Below, piece by piece: positions 28,432-37,751 of a DNA stretch of 64,000 nt. A program made the translations under genes and the position numbers. The notes below the pieces were generated by a model. The model ran no database searches. It saw nothing but the letters and a program-made list of their open reading frames with translations, and was not told the origin of the DNA. Position 1 is the first letter of the stretch. The number at the start of each line of letters is the position of its first letter. Source of the DNA: Ruegeria sp. HKCCD7303 (GTDB taxonomy: Bacteria; Pseudomonadota; Alphaproteobacteria; Rhodobacterales; Rhodobacteraceae); NCBI RefSeq assembly GCF_013111185.1, contig NZ_WVRE01000003.1:124001-188000 (forward strand), read 5' to 3'.

Positions 28432-29178
28432 ATGTCGTCTAAGTTAAATTCAATTCGAAAAGCTTGCACCCCGCAAAGAGTGTCAGCGGGCGTCGTTTTT
28501 CTTCCTTTGCTTGCCTATGCGTTCCCACCATTTCTGGTTGCCGAACTCAGCTTTGGTTTGCGCCTTCTGTTTTGGGTCGGCGTCATGGTCTTGGCACTTT
28601 CAGTGACCGGTTTAGTGCGAAAGCTGATGCTCAACAGCCCATTGCTTTTGAACATTCCAGCCCGGGATCTAGCTTACGCCGGTCTGATCCTGTCTTTTTT
28701 CACACCGTCGCTTTGGTTGCTGGCGTGGATTTTGTTCACTATCGGTGGTCATATGGCACCAGGTGCGCAAACAGTTGCTGTTTATGGGTTGTTGTTGGTG
28801 GCAGGGCTGGTTTTTGTGCAACGCAACGACTTGCAAGCTGCAGTGGCGTTGTCGCCAGACATTGAAAAGCCGCGTCTTGCCAAACGCTTACCTGCTGGTT
28901 TCAATGGTCAGATTTATCGCCTGACCGTAAGGGATCACAATGTGGATGTTGTGACTTCGGAAGGAGTTTTCACGCTCCGGTCGCGTTTCACGGACGCCAT
29001 TGCCGAGATGGAACCGGTTCCCGGCCATTGCTTGCATCGCTCACATTGGGTGACGGATGCTTCTATCGCCGGTGTTAAAAAGACAAATGGCAAAACGTTC
29101 TTAAAGCTGGTCAACGGCGATCTGGTGCCAGTCAGCCGAAAGTACAAACCGATGTTGGAACAGGACGGTTTGATCTGA
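28432..29178 (+). CDS. Membrane-bound LytTR-type DNA-binding protein
   Basis: 248 residues from ATG 28432. A TTG at 28348 would add 28 hydrophobic residues but has no ribosome-binding site. The N-terminal half has about four hydrophobic segments (VSAGVVFLPLLAYAFPPFLVA through AVYGLLLVAGLVFV). The C-terminal 95 residues match a LytTR DNA-binding domain: IYRLTVRDHNVDVVTSEG, FTLRSRFTDAIAEM, and GHCLHRSHWVTDASIAGVKK with the terminal VPVSRKYKPML. This is a one-component regulator that could sense membrane or periplasmic signals. Target genes are unknown. Confidence 0.8.
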   Translation: MSSKLNSIRKACTPQRVSAGVVFLPLLAYAFPPFLVAELSFGLRLLFWVGVMVLALSVTGLVRKLMLNSPLLLNIPARDLAYAGLILSFFTPSLWLLAWILFTIGGHMAPGAQTVAVYGLLLVAGLVFVQRNDLQAAVALSPDIEKPRLAKRLPAGFNGQIYRLTVRDHNVDVVTSEGVFTLRSRFTDAIAEMEPVPGHCLHRSHWVTDASIAGVKKTNGKTFLKLVNGDLVPVSRKYKPMLEQDGLI

Positions 29179-29180
29179 CG

Positions 29181-29843
29181 TTAGCGCGGCATCGGCATCA
29201 TCTGCGGGTGCGGGCCGGTTAGAATAGCCATGGCGCTTTGATCCATGAGGTCTGCCAGAACTTGATCCGAACTGCGCAGCCCGCCTGTGAAGGTACCGTA
29301 AGCCGGTAGGATCAGGCGTTTTTGATCCAATAGAAAAGCGGGTCGCGAAATGTGCCGCCCTCTTACCCTGATCCGCGCTTTTGGGTGGTAATGGCCGGAA
29401 ACTTCTCCTTGCGCCTGGTCCTCTGCGATATGGCGAAAGACAAGCGGGCCGTTGCGCCATTCGAACAGGTGAGTTCCACCTAGCTCAATTGGGCCGGGAT
29501 CATGGTTTCCTTCGATCCATATCCATTTGCGCCCAGCTTGCAATGCTGCGATCCGAAGTCTTTCGGCTGAAGGCAGCGCTTGGGCGGCTTCAAGGTCGTC
29601 AAAGCTGTCACCCAAGCATAGAACAGTTTCCGCGTTGGTGCGCTCCAAATCATCCGCCAATCGATCCAGTGTCTCGCGGGTGTCATAAGGGGGCAATGCA
29701 AGCCCGTTGCGCCGCGCCAATCGTTCGGATTTGCCCAAATGCAGGTCCGAGACACACAGCATTTTCCGTTCGGGCCACCACAGAGCACCCGAAGGCAGAG
29801 CGCCGAGGCGCTGACCTGCAAAGGAAAATTCGCACACGTTCAT
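29181..29843 (-). CDS. pdeM: Ligase-associated DNA-damage phosphoesterase PdeM
   Basis: 220-residue calcineurin-like metallophosphoesterase from ATG 29843. The metal-binding motifs are SDLHLGKSE (about 32), GDSFDD (about 80), GNHD (about 115) and GHYHP (about 150). PdeM proteins are encoded with an Lhr-type helicase, an ATP-dependent DNA ligase and an exonuclease in a predicted DNA repair module. Here the helicase gene lies directly upstream, 40 bases away, but the ligase and exonuclease are not in the window. Confidence 0.85.
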   Translation of the reverse strand: MNVCEFSFAGQRLGALPSGALWWPERKMLCVSDLHLGKSERLARRNGLALPPYDTRETLDRLADDLERTNAETVLCLGDSFDDLEAAQALPSAERLRIAALQAGRKWIWIEGNHDPGPIELGGTHLFEWRNGPLVFRHIAEDQAQGEVSGHYHPKARIRVRGRHISRPAFLLDQKRLILPAYGTFTGGLRSSDQVLADLMDQSAMAILTGPHPQMMPMPR

Positions 29844-29883
29844 GATACGTTCTTGGCGTGTTTCGTTGCCCGACGCAAGGGGA

Positions 29884-32295
29884 TCAAAGCTGATCAAGCC
29901 CGGCTGACTGCAATAAACGCTCGCTTTCTTCCGCCAGCAGGCGTTCCTCTGCAGCGCCTTTCACGGGCACTTTTCCGACCTCAAGGAAAAGTGGGGCTGA
30001 CAGTGGCGATATGCGATCCAGCCGCAGCAGATCCATACGGTCGCCTATCCGCTCCAGCATGGCTTCAATCCGGCCAAAATCGACCAACCCGCGCATTGCT
30101 TCTTCACGGGTGATCTGCATCAACAGGTGATCCGGGTCGTATTTCCACAGAGTGTCATAGAGAATGTCCGACGAAAACGTTGCCTGCCGCCCGCTTTTGC
30201 GTTGGCCACCCGTGTTGCGTTCGATCAGGCCCGCTATGGTGGCAGAGGCGCGAAAGGTGCGTTTCATCACGGCATTGCCAGCGAGCCAAGTGTCCAACCC
30301 GTCGCGCAACGCGTCGCGTTGAAACAGTGGGGTAGGATCTGTAACTGCATCCAGCCCCCAGATCAGCGTGGCGTAATCCGTTGCAACAAAGCCCATCGGG
30401 GCCAGGCCAGTATCTTCCATCCGTTTCGTCAGCAGCAGGCCGAGTGTTTGCTGCGCGTTGCGGCCGGCGAAACCATAAACACATAGATGTTCCCGCCCGT
30501 CGCTTGGAAAGCTTTCGATCAGCAGGCGGTCGCGCTGAGGCAGGCGCGAGATCTGCCGCTGCAAGGCCAGCCATTCCTCGGTATGAGAGGGCAGTTGCGG
30601 CCAATCTTCTTGGGCAAACATGCGCAGAATGCGGTCGCTGAGCTGGGTGGAGGTTGCAAATTTCGTACCCGAGAAGGTCGCGATCTTGGGTTTGCGATCA
30701 GCACGACGGCTGACCTCGACCACCATTTCGCGCAGGCCTTCATATCGGACAATTTGTCCACCTATCAAAAAAGTGTCGCCAGGTGTCAGAGAGGCGGCAA
30801 AGGCTTCCTCAACCTCTCCCAACGGTTTGCCCCCTCGGCTACGTTTAAGACGCACTTTGAGTGTGTCTGTGTCCTGAATTGTGCCCAAATTCATGCGAAT
30901 GCGCGACGCTGCGCGGGGATCACGCAGCTGCCATTTCCCGTCAGCACGTTGTTGCAGCCGTTGCCAGCGATCATATGCCTTCAAGGCGTAACCACCGGTG
31001 GCGCAGAAATCGAGACAGGCGTCAAACTCGGCACGGTTCAGGTGCGCGTAAGGCCCCGCAGCCGTCATTTCCTTGTACAGATCACCGGCCTCAAACGGTC
31101 CGGCGCAGGCGGCAATCAGAATATGCTGGCACAAGACATCGCGGGGGCCAGGGCCGCGGGGTTCGCCATCCAGATCATGGGCTTTTACCGCCTCCAGCGC
31201 AGCGACGCATTCGACCACTTCAAACCGGTTGGCAGGCACCAGCAGCGCCTTTGAGGGCGCGTTATAACGGTGATTGGCCCTCCCGATCCGTTGAACAAGA
31301 CGTTTGACATTCTTGGGTGCACCGATCTGGATCACCAGATCCACATCGCCCCAGTCGATGCCCAGATCCAAAGAACCAGTGCAAACGATGGCGCGCAGAT
31401 CCCCACGGACCATCGCAGCCTCAACCCTCTCGCGTTGTTGCCGGTCAAGGCTGCCGTGATGAATGCCGATGGGCAGGCCGTCTTCATTGGCAAGCCACAG
31501 GTTGTGAAAGAAGATTTCGGCCTGAGCGCGCGTGTTATGAAAGATCAGTGTGGTTTTATGCTGCCGGATTTGATCCAGCACCGCCGGAATCGCATAGGCT
31601 GCGCCACCACCGGACCAGGGCGGCATCTCGGTTGTTTCCAGCATTTGGATATCCGGGTCCGGCCCCGGATCTGCCTGTACGATCTGGCAGGGGTCAGGGT
31701 GGCGGGCCAGAAAGCGGGCGATTGCTGCGGGGTCTTCAACGGTGGCTGACAAGCCGACGCGACGCAGAGCAGGGTTGAGGCGTTGCAGTCGTGCCAGCGC
31801 CAGCATCAACTGGTCTCCGCGCTTGCTTTCTGCCAGCGCGTGGATTTCATCGACGATGATCCGTTGCACACCATCGAACATACGTGGCGCATCTTCGTAA
31901 GAGGTCAGCAGTGCCAGGCTTTCGGGTGTGGTTAGCAGGATATGGGGCGGATCGGCGCGTTGACGTCTCTTTTGTGTGGCCGATGTGTCTCCGGTGCGAT
32001 CTTCGATCCGGATGGGCAGATCGATCTCGTCCACCGGGGTGCGCAGGTTTCGTTTGATATCGGCCGCCAGCGCCTTGAGCGGTGAAACATAGATCGTGTG
32101 CAACCCGGTATGGGCACCGTCGGCCAGTTCAGCCAGTGTGGGCAGAAACCCGGCCATGGTCTTGCCGCCGCCTGTGGGCGCGATCAGCAAGGTTGCGGGG
32201 TCTTGCGCCCGGTCGAACATCTCATGCTGATGCGGGTGGATGGACCAGCCTTTGGTGGAAAACCATGTACCAATCCGAGCGGGAATCTGCGTCAT
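29884..32295 (-). CDS. Lhr-type DEXH helicase, ligase-associated family
   Basis: 803 residues from ATG 32295. Motif I is LLIAPTGGGKTMAGFLPTL near residue 40, motif II is VDEIHALAESKRGD near 150, and the motif VI region is VQRIGRANHRYN near 335. The Lhr-specific winged-helix and C-terminal domains follow to the end. ATP-driven 3'-5' DNA translocase, probably acting in repair with PdeM. It forms a two-gene unit with pdeM. Confidence 0.9.
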   Translation of the reverse strand: MTQIPARIGTWFSTKGWSIHPHQHEMFDRAQDPATLLIAPTGGGKTMAGFLPTLAELADGAHTGLHTIYVSPLKALAADIKRNLRTPVDEIDLPIRIEDRTGDTSATQKRRQRADPPHILLTTPESLALLTSYEDAPRMFDGVQRIIVDEIHALAESKRGDQLMLALARLQRLNPALRRVGLSATVEDPAAIARFLARHPDPCQIVQADPGPDPDIQMLETTEMPPWSGGGAAYAIPAVLDQIRQHKTTLIFHNTRAQAEIFFHNLWLANEDGLPIGIHHGSLDRQQRERVEAAMVRGDLRAIVCTGSLDLGIDWGDVDLVIQIGAPKNVKRLVQRIGRANHRYNAPSKALLVPANRFEVVECVAALEAVKAHDLDGEPRGPGPRDVLCQHILIAACAGPFEAGDLYKEMTAAGPYAHLNRAEFDACLDFCATGGYALKAYDRWQRLQQRADGKWQLRDPRAASRIRMNLGTIQDTDTLKVRLKRSRGGKPLGEVEEAFAASLTPGDTFLIGGQIVRYEGLREMVVEVSRRADRKPKIATFSGTKFATSTQLSDRILRMFAQEDWPQLPSHTEEWLALQRQISRLPQRDRLLIESFPSDGREHLCVYGFAGRNAQQTLGLLLTKRMEDTGLAPMGFVATDYATLIWGLDAVTDPTPLFQRDALRDGLDTWLAGNAVMKRTFRASATIAGLIERNTGGQRKSGRQATFSSDILYDTLWKYDPDHLLMQITREEAMRGLVDFGRIEAMLERIGDRMDLLRLDRISPLSAPLFLEVGKVPVKGAAEERLLAEESERLLQSAGLDQL

Positions 32296-32335
32296 GAACA
32301 CAGATTACCCGCGCGGCAGAGGAATTGGCACAGCG

Positions 32336-33643
32336 TTATTTGACGATTTTCTCGTCTTTTACGAACATGTTGGCCCAGGCGCGGTCGATCAGATCGGGGC
32401 TCATCTGATAGGGGATGCCCTCAAATTCGCAGATCGAGATCATCTGATCGATCAGGAAGATCGGCTGATAATTGGCGTAGATGTTGTTGATGGTCGGGTA
32501 TTTAACCTTCAGCAGATGCACCAGTGCCGCCTCATCCAGTGGCATGCCGCGTTTGCGGGCCACCATGGCAAAGATTTTCAGGAAGTTTTCCTGGTTCGGA
32601 CCGTCGATTTTGATTTTGAAGAAGATCCGGCGCAGGGCCGCTTGGTCGAAGATCTCATTCGGGTGGAAGTTGGTCGAGAAGATGACCAACGTGTCAAACG
32701 GCACTTCGAATTTCTCACCCGATTGCAGGCCCAGGATATCCTTGTTCTCTTCCAACGGAACAATCCAACGGTTGACCAGCGCCTGCGGCGGTTCGGCCTG
32801 ACGGCCAAGGTCGTCCACGATAAAGATGCCGCCAGTCGATTTCAGCTGCAATGGGGCCTGATAGGTCCGCGCGGTCGGGTTGTAGACCAGATCCAGCATG
32901 CTCAGTGACAGTTCACCACCGGTCACAACCGTAGGTCGTTCACATTGGACATAGCGCGAATCAAACCGTTTGCGGCGACGCAGGCTGTTGGGGTCGTCAG
33001 GCTCTTGCTCGATCGCAGTGTGTACGATCGGGTCATAGACGGTGATCACCTGACCGGCATATTCGATGGCGTAAGGCACATAGACATTGTCCCCAAGCGC
33101 GTCGCGGATACCGTTCGAAATTGAGGATTTACCGTTGCCCGGAGGGCCATACATCAGGATTGAACGACCGGCGCTGACCGCGGGGCCCAGATGATCCAGC
33201 AGGCTGTCGGGCAGCACCAGATGGCCCATTGCGCCAACCAGTTGTTCTCGTGTGACCTGAATGTTGCGGATTGACTGGCGTTTAACCTGCTCGCGGTAAA
33301 CGTCCAGCGGCACGGGCATGGCACCGAAGTATTCTGACTGGCTCAGCGCGTCCAAGGCGCGGGCCTTGCCTGCATCGGTCAGCTGATAGCCCATCTCGTT
33401 GCCGCTGTTAGCATTCAGGGTCCCGGTCGCCTCCAGCAGTTTCTGATCGCGTGCGATGTCCACTAGTTCCTGCGTTACCGAACCGGGCAGACAAATGGCC
33501 GCTGCGATTTCGGAAACGGTGCTGGCATTTTTGCGGAAGACGGTTTTCAGCAGAATATCCCGCATCATCACCAGCGGAAGTTTCATTTCGCCCAGGCCTT
33601 TTGGGGCAGGGGGGGCCATAACTGCGGAAGTCTGCATATTCAT
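32336..33643 (-). CDS. Winged-helix AAA+ ATPase linked to the Tad locus
   Basis: 435 residues. The N-terminal part (about 20-125) reads as a winged-helix domain (STVSEIAAAICLPGSVTQELVDIARDQ...YQLTDAGKARALDAL). The ATPase core has Walker A LMYGPPGNGKSS near residue 170, Walker B GGIFIVDDLGRQ near 270, sensor-1 Asn in LVIFSTNFHPNE, and an Arg-finger region ALRRIFFKIKID. It is last in the minus-strand Tad cluster, 117 bases after the prepilin peptidase. I recognise homologues in other alphaproteobacteria only as uncharacterised ATPases. A chaperone or regulator role for pilus assembly is inference from position. Confidence 0.8.
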   Translation of the reverse strand: MNMQTSAVMAPPAPKGLGEMKLPLVMMRDILLKTVFRKNASTVSEIAAAICLPGSVTQELVDIARDQKLLEATGTLNANSGNEMGYQLTDAGKARALDALSQSEYFGAMPVPLDVYREQVKRQSIRNIQVTREQLVGAMGHLVLPDSLLDHLGPAVSAGRSILMYGPPGNGKSSISNGIRDALGDNVYVPYAIEYAGQVITVYDPIVHTAIEQEPDDPNSLRRRKRFDSRYVQCERPTVVTGGELSLSMLDLVYNPTARTYQAPLQLKSTGGIFIVDDLGRQAEPPQALVNRWIVPLEENKDILGLQSGEKFEVPFDTLVIFSTNFHPNEIFDQAALRRIFFKIKIDGPNQENFLKIFAMVARKRGMPLDEAALVHLLKVKYPTINNIYANYQPIFLIDQMISICEFEGIPYQMSPDLIDRAWANMFVKDEKIVK

Positions 33644-33760
33644 GCGCGTTGCTCGTTTGTCAAAGTGTCACGCCAAATACCCGAATGAGGGCGGTTTGGA
33701 GGAAAAATGACCCAGCTTTGTGGCGGGACAAAGGCAATGACAAGGCGTGCTGATGATAGT

Positions 33761-34306
33761 TTACGATCCGAGAACAGTACCCAAAATCAAGTACATGGCC
33801 AGGGAACCAGCCAGAGCAAGGCCCATTGGAAACTGTTTGCCGCGATCCCAGCTTTCCCAATGCGGCGCAATGGCCCGCAGCGGTGTATGTTTAGCAAGCC
33901 GGTGTGTCACAACAGCGGCCAGAATACAGGCCATAAGGATCAGCATCATCACCCTGAGATCACCCAACCAGATAAAAGCAGATGCCGCAGCCATGAACTT
34001 GGCGTCGCCCGCACCCATGACCCCTGCAGCGTTCAGGATGATACCCAGAAGCAAGATCACCACGATATGGAGCAGTTGCCATGCATAAATCGGCAACGAC
34101 ACCGACAAAGGACCCAGATTGCCGCTTAGCCAGTCTGTCGACCAGGGTGGTATTGCGAACAGGCCGATTACAACAAAGACCAGCGTCAGCGCGTAAACGG
34201 CATGGTTCTTGATCCGCATGTCACGCATATCGGTGAAGGCGACATAAAAACAGATCGGCAGCACAAACGGCAGAAACCAGGCCGCAGCGGCTGCTGGAAT
34301 GTGCAT
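33761..34306 (-). CDS. cpaA: Prepilin peptidase, CpaA/TadV type
   Basis: 181-residue polytopic membrane protease of family A24. The two catalytic aspartates are visible in FTDMRDMRIKN near residue 27 and in the GxGD motif VMGAGDAKF near residue 98. It lacks the N-terminal methylase domain of PilD, as expected for the Flp-specific enzyme. It should cleave the Gly-Ala bond of the two Flp pilins encoded upstream. Confidence 0.92.
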   Translation of the reverse strand: MHIPAAAAAWFLPFVLPICFYVAFTDMRDMRIKNHAVYALTLVFVVIGLFAIPPWSTDWLSGNLGPLSVSLPIYAWQLLHIVVILLLGIILNAAGVMGAGDAKFMAAASAFIWLGDLRVMMLILMACILAAVVTHRLAKHTPLRAIAPHWESWDRGKQFPMGLALAGSLAMYLILGTVLGS

Positions 34307-34309
34307 GTA

Positions 34310-35161
34310 TCAGGCCCCTTCAAGCGCACGAAGCGAGCGGACCGCTTCGTCGAAATGCTGTGGATGGGTAGCGATTGCTTCGCGGAACAGGTTCTTTGCG
34401 GTTGTGACGTCGCCTTGTTTAACAGCTGAAATTGCCATTGTGTTCAGCAGCCGCGCCCGCTCGATCTGGGTCATCGGAACGACTGGTAGGCTATAGTTGC
34501 CCTGTGCCGAACGGGCCAATACCAGATTGTTCTTGGCGGTGAACAATGAGCTATCCTGACGGATGGCGTCAGTGAACAGGCGCTCAGCTTCGGCATATTC
34601 ACCGCGGGTCAGTTTCGAATATCCCCAGTTGTTCATGACGCTGCCGGGCCGGGTGGTCAGGCCGACTGCGGTTTCATAAAAGTGGTCAGCACGCTTCCAT
34701 TCTTTGCGCGAATCCGCGACCACTGCTTCAAGTCGATACCGCTTGAAGGTCTCAAAGGTTGGGGGAACTGTATCCAGAACTGATTTGGCCTTTGTCCAGT
34801 CGCCGCTCCTGACCAATGCATCCGCGTACTCGACCCTGTCCGCGGCGTTCGTGCCCTTCATTGTCGTCACGCGCTTCCACGCGGCTGCGGCTTCAGTCGT
34901 GCGCTTGGCACGTCCCAGAGAAATGGCCAATCCGCGTTGAAGGTCGATCCGGTCGGGATTTTTTAGCGCGGCACCCTGAAAATAGGTAACAGCTTCGTTT
35001 GGGTCAGCCGCGTTCAGAAGCACATCGTTCAAGTTTGTTTCGTCAATCACGTTCACTTCTTGAAACGTGCGTTCGACTTTTTCCTCTTCGGTTTCCTTTG
35101 CACAGGCCGAAAGGATCAGACCGCTGATAATGACAGTCGGAATCAAGAATTGCTGGCGCAT
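34310..35161 (-). CDS. tadD: TadD-like TPR lipoprotein
   Basis: 283 residues with a lipoprotein signal (IISGLILSAC, Cys at about 20) and TPR repeats across residues 45-270 (for example ADRVEYADALVRSGDWTKAKSVL and NNWGYSKLTRGEYAEAERLFTDAIR). TadD is thought to act as a pilotin-like assembly factor for the Tad secretin. The gene ends 3 bases before the prepilin peptidase start, and a second, shorter TPR lipoprotein gene lies just upstream. Confidence 0.85.
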   Translation of the reverse strand: MRQQFLIPTVIISGLILSACAKETEEEKVERTFQEVNVIDETNLNDVLLNAADPNEAVTYFQGAALKNPDRIDLQRGLAISLGRAKRTTEAAAAWKRVTTMKGTNAADRVEYADALVRSGDWTKAKSVLDTVPPTFETFKRYRLEAVVADSRKEWKRADHFYETAVGLTTRPGSVMNNWGYSKLTRGEYAEAERLFTDAIRQDSSLFTAKNNLVLARSAQGNYSLPVVPMTQIERARLLNTMAISAVKQGDVTTAKNLFREAIATHPQHFDEAVRSLRALEGA

Positions 35162-35190
35162 TTTTGCGTCCTTTACTGCTCTTGTCTCAA

Positions 35191-35772
35191 TTACTGGATC
35201 TTGCGGAGCGTAAATTGCCCGTCGCCACGCTGTTCCAGTGTGTATTCTTGTTCTTGAGTAGTAGTATTAACAGGATTTTCCATTTTTGCGAGTGCTAAGC
35301 GCAGATTGTCGCGGATTGCGTCACTTTCGCCATTGTCCAATGCAAACGCTCGCTGAAACACCTGTGCGGCCTCGGGATATTCCTGTTTTTCCATCAGAAG
35401 GACACCAAGATTGTTCCAGGCGACGGGCCAGTCGGGCTCGTTCTCAACAGCGCGGCGCAAAAGTGTCTCAGCCTGGCCCACCCTTCTTAAGCCAAGATTG
35501 GCTGTTCCCAGTGACGTCAGCACCTGTGTGGTCATACCTTGATCCAGCGCGGCGCGGGAAAACGACTCTAATGCCAGCTCGTATTCGCCAGCGGCCATCA
35601 ATCTGTTTCCGACCGTTATGTTGTCTTCAGCCTCACCTTTGGGATCAAACCCCGGCGCGTCCAAACCGTTTGACGACGACTCTTCCGTGCAGGAAGCCAC
35701 CACAGCGCAAACTGTGGTGGCCCAAAGTATTCGGCGAAACCCGAAAGGGAAGCACCTGTTTTCAGCTTTCAT
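35191..35772 (-). CDS. Second Tad-locus TPR lipoprotein
   Basis: 193 residues. A long basic N-terminal region is followed by a lipobox-like AVVASC, then TPR units (GNRLMAAGEYELALESFSRAALD, TSLGTANLGLRRVGQAETLLRRAVE, NNLGVLLMEKQEYPEAAQVFQRAFA). It resembles TadD but is shorter. Two adjacent TPR lipoproteins suggest a division of work or a duplication. It lies 6 bases after tadC. Confidence 0.8.
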   Translation of the reverse strand: MKAENRCFPFGFRRILWATTVCAVVASCTEESSSNGLDAPGFDPKGEAEDNITVGNRLMAAGEYELALESFSRAALDQGMTTQVLTSLGTANLGLRRVGQAETLLRRAVENEPDWPVAWNNLGVLLMEKQEYPEAAQVFQRAFALDNGESDAIRDNLRLALAKMENPVNTTTQEQEYTLEQRGDGQFTLRKIQ

Positions 35773-35778
35773 AGGGTT

Positions 35779-36762
35779 CTATCCGCCCGCGCGTCCAAAA
35801 CTCGAAATGACCCTTACCGACGGACCGATCAGAATGATCAGCAATGGCGGCACTGTCAGCGCCATTGTGACAAGAGTCATCTTTGTCGGCAACTTGTTCG
35901 CGGCCTCTTCGGCGCGCATGACGCGTTTGTCGCGCATCTCACCGGCATACACCCGCAGAGCTTCGGCAATGGATGTACCAAATGACGCCGATTGGATCAT
36001 CACGGTCACGAATGAATTCACATCCTGCACACCGCACCGCGTACCGAAGTCGCGCAGAACCGTATCTTTGTCCTTACCGGCCTTCATTTCGTAGGCGACG
36101 ATTTCAAATTCTTGCGCGATGTCAGGGTAGGAGGCACTCATTTCGCTGGCCACACGGACGATTGCCTGATCCAGGGATTGCCCGGCTTCGACGCATACTA
36201 GCATCAGGTCAAGCGTGTCGGGAAATCCTGCGGTAATGGCTTCTTTTCGCTCTTCCACTCGACGTGAGATCCAGTATTTGGGGGCGAAGTAGCCGATCGC
36301 GCCCGGAACAAAAACCCGGATGATCATCTGCTGACCGGTGAATTCCTGTCCACCGGAAAAGACGGTGATCAACAGGACACCGACGAGAATCCCAAGAATA
36401 CCCAGCGAAAACTGAGCGAAATGGAAGAACCGAACCGAGTCTTTCGACCGATACCCGGCCTGCCGCAGTTTCAGTTCGACCGCCGAATATTCTTCTTCGT
36501 TCTTAGGCTCAAGGAACGTTGCAAATTTCTCAAGCTGCTCGTTACGGCTTGAGTTGCGAAGCCGTTCTTTTTTGTCTTTTGTTTGCTTTTTAGGGGCTGA
36601 GTTTGATCTTTGCAGTTTTTTCAGCGGGTCTTCGGGCTGATTCATCATCAGCGAGACGGCCACAAGAATCATTATCAGACCCAGAATGCCGACAACGATA
36701 AGCGGTCCGAATTCACCCAGGTGTTGTGTCAAAAGGTCATTGATGCTGGTCAGAAATTCCAT
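35779..36762 (-). CDS. tadC: Tad inner-membrane platform protein TadC
   Basis: 327 residues, type II secretion F-domain family. There are N-terminal membrane segments (LIVVGILGLIMILVAVSLMM and the FFHFAQFSLGILGILVGVLLITVF region), then the conserved cytoplasmic domain with DTLDLMLVCVEAGQSLDQAIVRVASE, and C-terminal membrane helices. It pairs with TadB to form the platform that couples the CpaF motor to pilin extraction. Confidence 0.92.
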   Translation of the reverse strand: MEFLTSINDLLTQHLGEFGPLIVVGILGLIMILVAVSLMMNQPEDPLKKLQRSNSAPKKQTKDKKERLRNSSRNEQLEKFATFLEPKNEEEYSAVELKLRQAGYRSKDSVRFFHFAQFSLGILGILVGVLLITVFSGGQEFTGQQMIIRVFVPGAIGYFAPKYWISRRVEERKEAITAGFPDTLDLMLVCVEAGQSLDQAIVRVASEMSASYPDIAQEFEIVAYEMKAGKDKDTVLRDFGTRCGVQDVNSFVTVMIQSASFGTSIAEALRVYAGEMRDKRVMRAEEAANKLPTKMTLVTMALTVPPLLIILIGPSVRVISSFGRAGG

Positions 36763-36771
36763 GATGCGCCC

Positions 36772-37740
36772 TCAGACCTTAATGTTGGTGATGATCTTCA
36801 TGACGATCAGGTTCAGTGTCAGCATGATGGCGACAACGAAACAGGCGGGGATGAACCAGGGATGGTCCAACACCTCGTCATAATAGCCTGGGTCTTTAAC
36901 CAGGATGAAAACCAGACAGGCAATCGGAAAGCCAGACAGGAACTTTCCTGACCACTGCGCTTCGGCGGTGATGGCTTTTACCCGGCGGAACAGGCGGAAT
37001 CGGGCCCGGATGACCTGAGCCAGACCGGCCAGAATTTCAGCGAGGTTACCACCGGATTGCTGTTGGATACCCACAGCGACGGCCAAAAAACGCAAGTCCT
37101 GCATGTCCAGCCGCTCGGCCATATCTTTCAAGGCCTCACCGACATCGCGGCCATAGGCACATTCATCCGCAATGACGCCAAATTCAGTGCCCAGCGGATC
37201 CTGAACTTCGTTTGAAACCACCTGAATGGTCGACACGAACGGGTTACCCACACGCAGCGAACGCACCATCAATTCAACCGCGTCGGGCAGTTGTTCCTCA
37301 ATCATACCCATGCGTTTCTTGGCCTTGTGATTGACCCATGCGTAAACGCCTCCGATGCCAATCGCGATAGAGATTACGGCGCGCAGTGCGGTATCTGTGG
37401 CAGTGCCAATGCTGAGCCCGACAAACGCCACGCCGGACACCAAAGCCATGATCATGATCAACTGACGCGGGGAAAACGCAATCGCCGCCTTCTGAGCCTT
37501 GTCAGCAAGCAGTGAATACAGAGGGATGCTCTGCGATTTCATATGCTGCTGCATTTCCTTGCGCAGCTGCTCAAGCACCTGTTCGCGCCCGGCACCCTTT
37601 TCCAGCATGTCCAGACGGCGGTTAACCCGGCTGTTCAGGCTGATGGATTTGCCGAAGGCGACAAGATAGATGCCCTCGACCAGGGCAAGAACCCCCACAA
37701 AGATGGCGACATAGATAATCGCCTCCATAGGCACATTCAT
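36772..37740 (-). CDS. tadB: Tad inner-membrane platform protein TadB
   Basis: 322-residue F-domain protein with an N-terminal helix (AIIYVAIFVGVLALVEGIYLVAFG), two mid helices, the T2SSF segment QLPDAVELMVRSLRVGNPF...VSNEVQDPLG and two C-terminal helices. It lies 9 bases before tadC in transcription order. Confidence 0.92.
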   Translation of the reverse strand: MNVPMEAIIYVAIFVGVLALVEGIYLVAFGKSISLNSRVNRRLDMLEKGAGREQVLEQLRKEMQQHMKSQSIPLYSLLADKAQKAAIAFSPRQLIMIMALVSGVAFVGLSIGTATDTALRAVISIAIGIGGVYAWVNHKAKKRMGMIEEQLPDAVELMVRSLRVGNPFVSTIQVVSNEVQDPLGTEFGVIADECAYGRDVGEALKDMAERLDMQDLRFLAVAVGIQQQSGGNLAEILAGLAQVIRARFRLFRRVKAITAEAQWSGKFLSGFPIACLVFILVKDPGYYDEVLDHPWFIPACFVVAIMLTLNLIVMKIITNIKV

Positions 37741-37751
37741 GCGTGTTTCTC

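Noticed and set aside
33707..34129. Plus-strand frame with a strong ggagg site, opposite the prepilin peptidase
   Set aside because: The ribosome-binding-site match is good, but the peptide is His/Gln/Asp-rich, has no pattern, and is the reverse of a membrane-protein gene.
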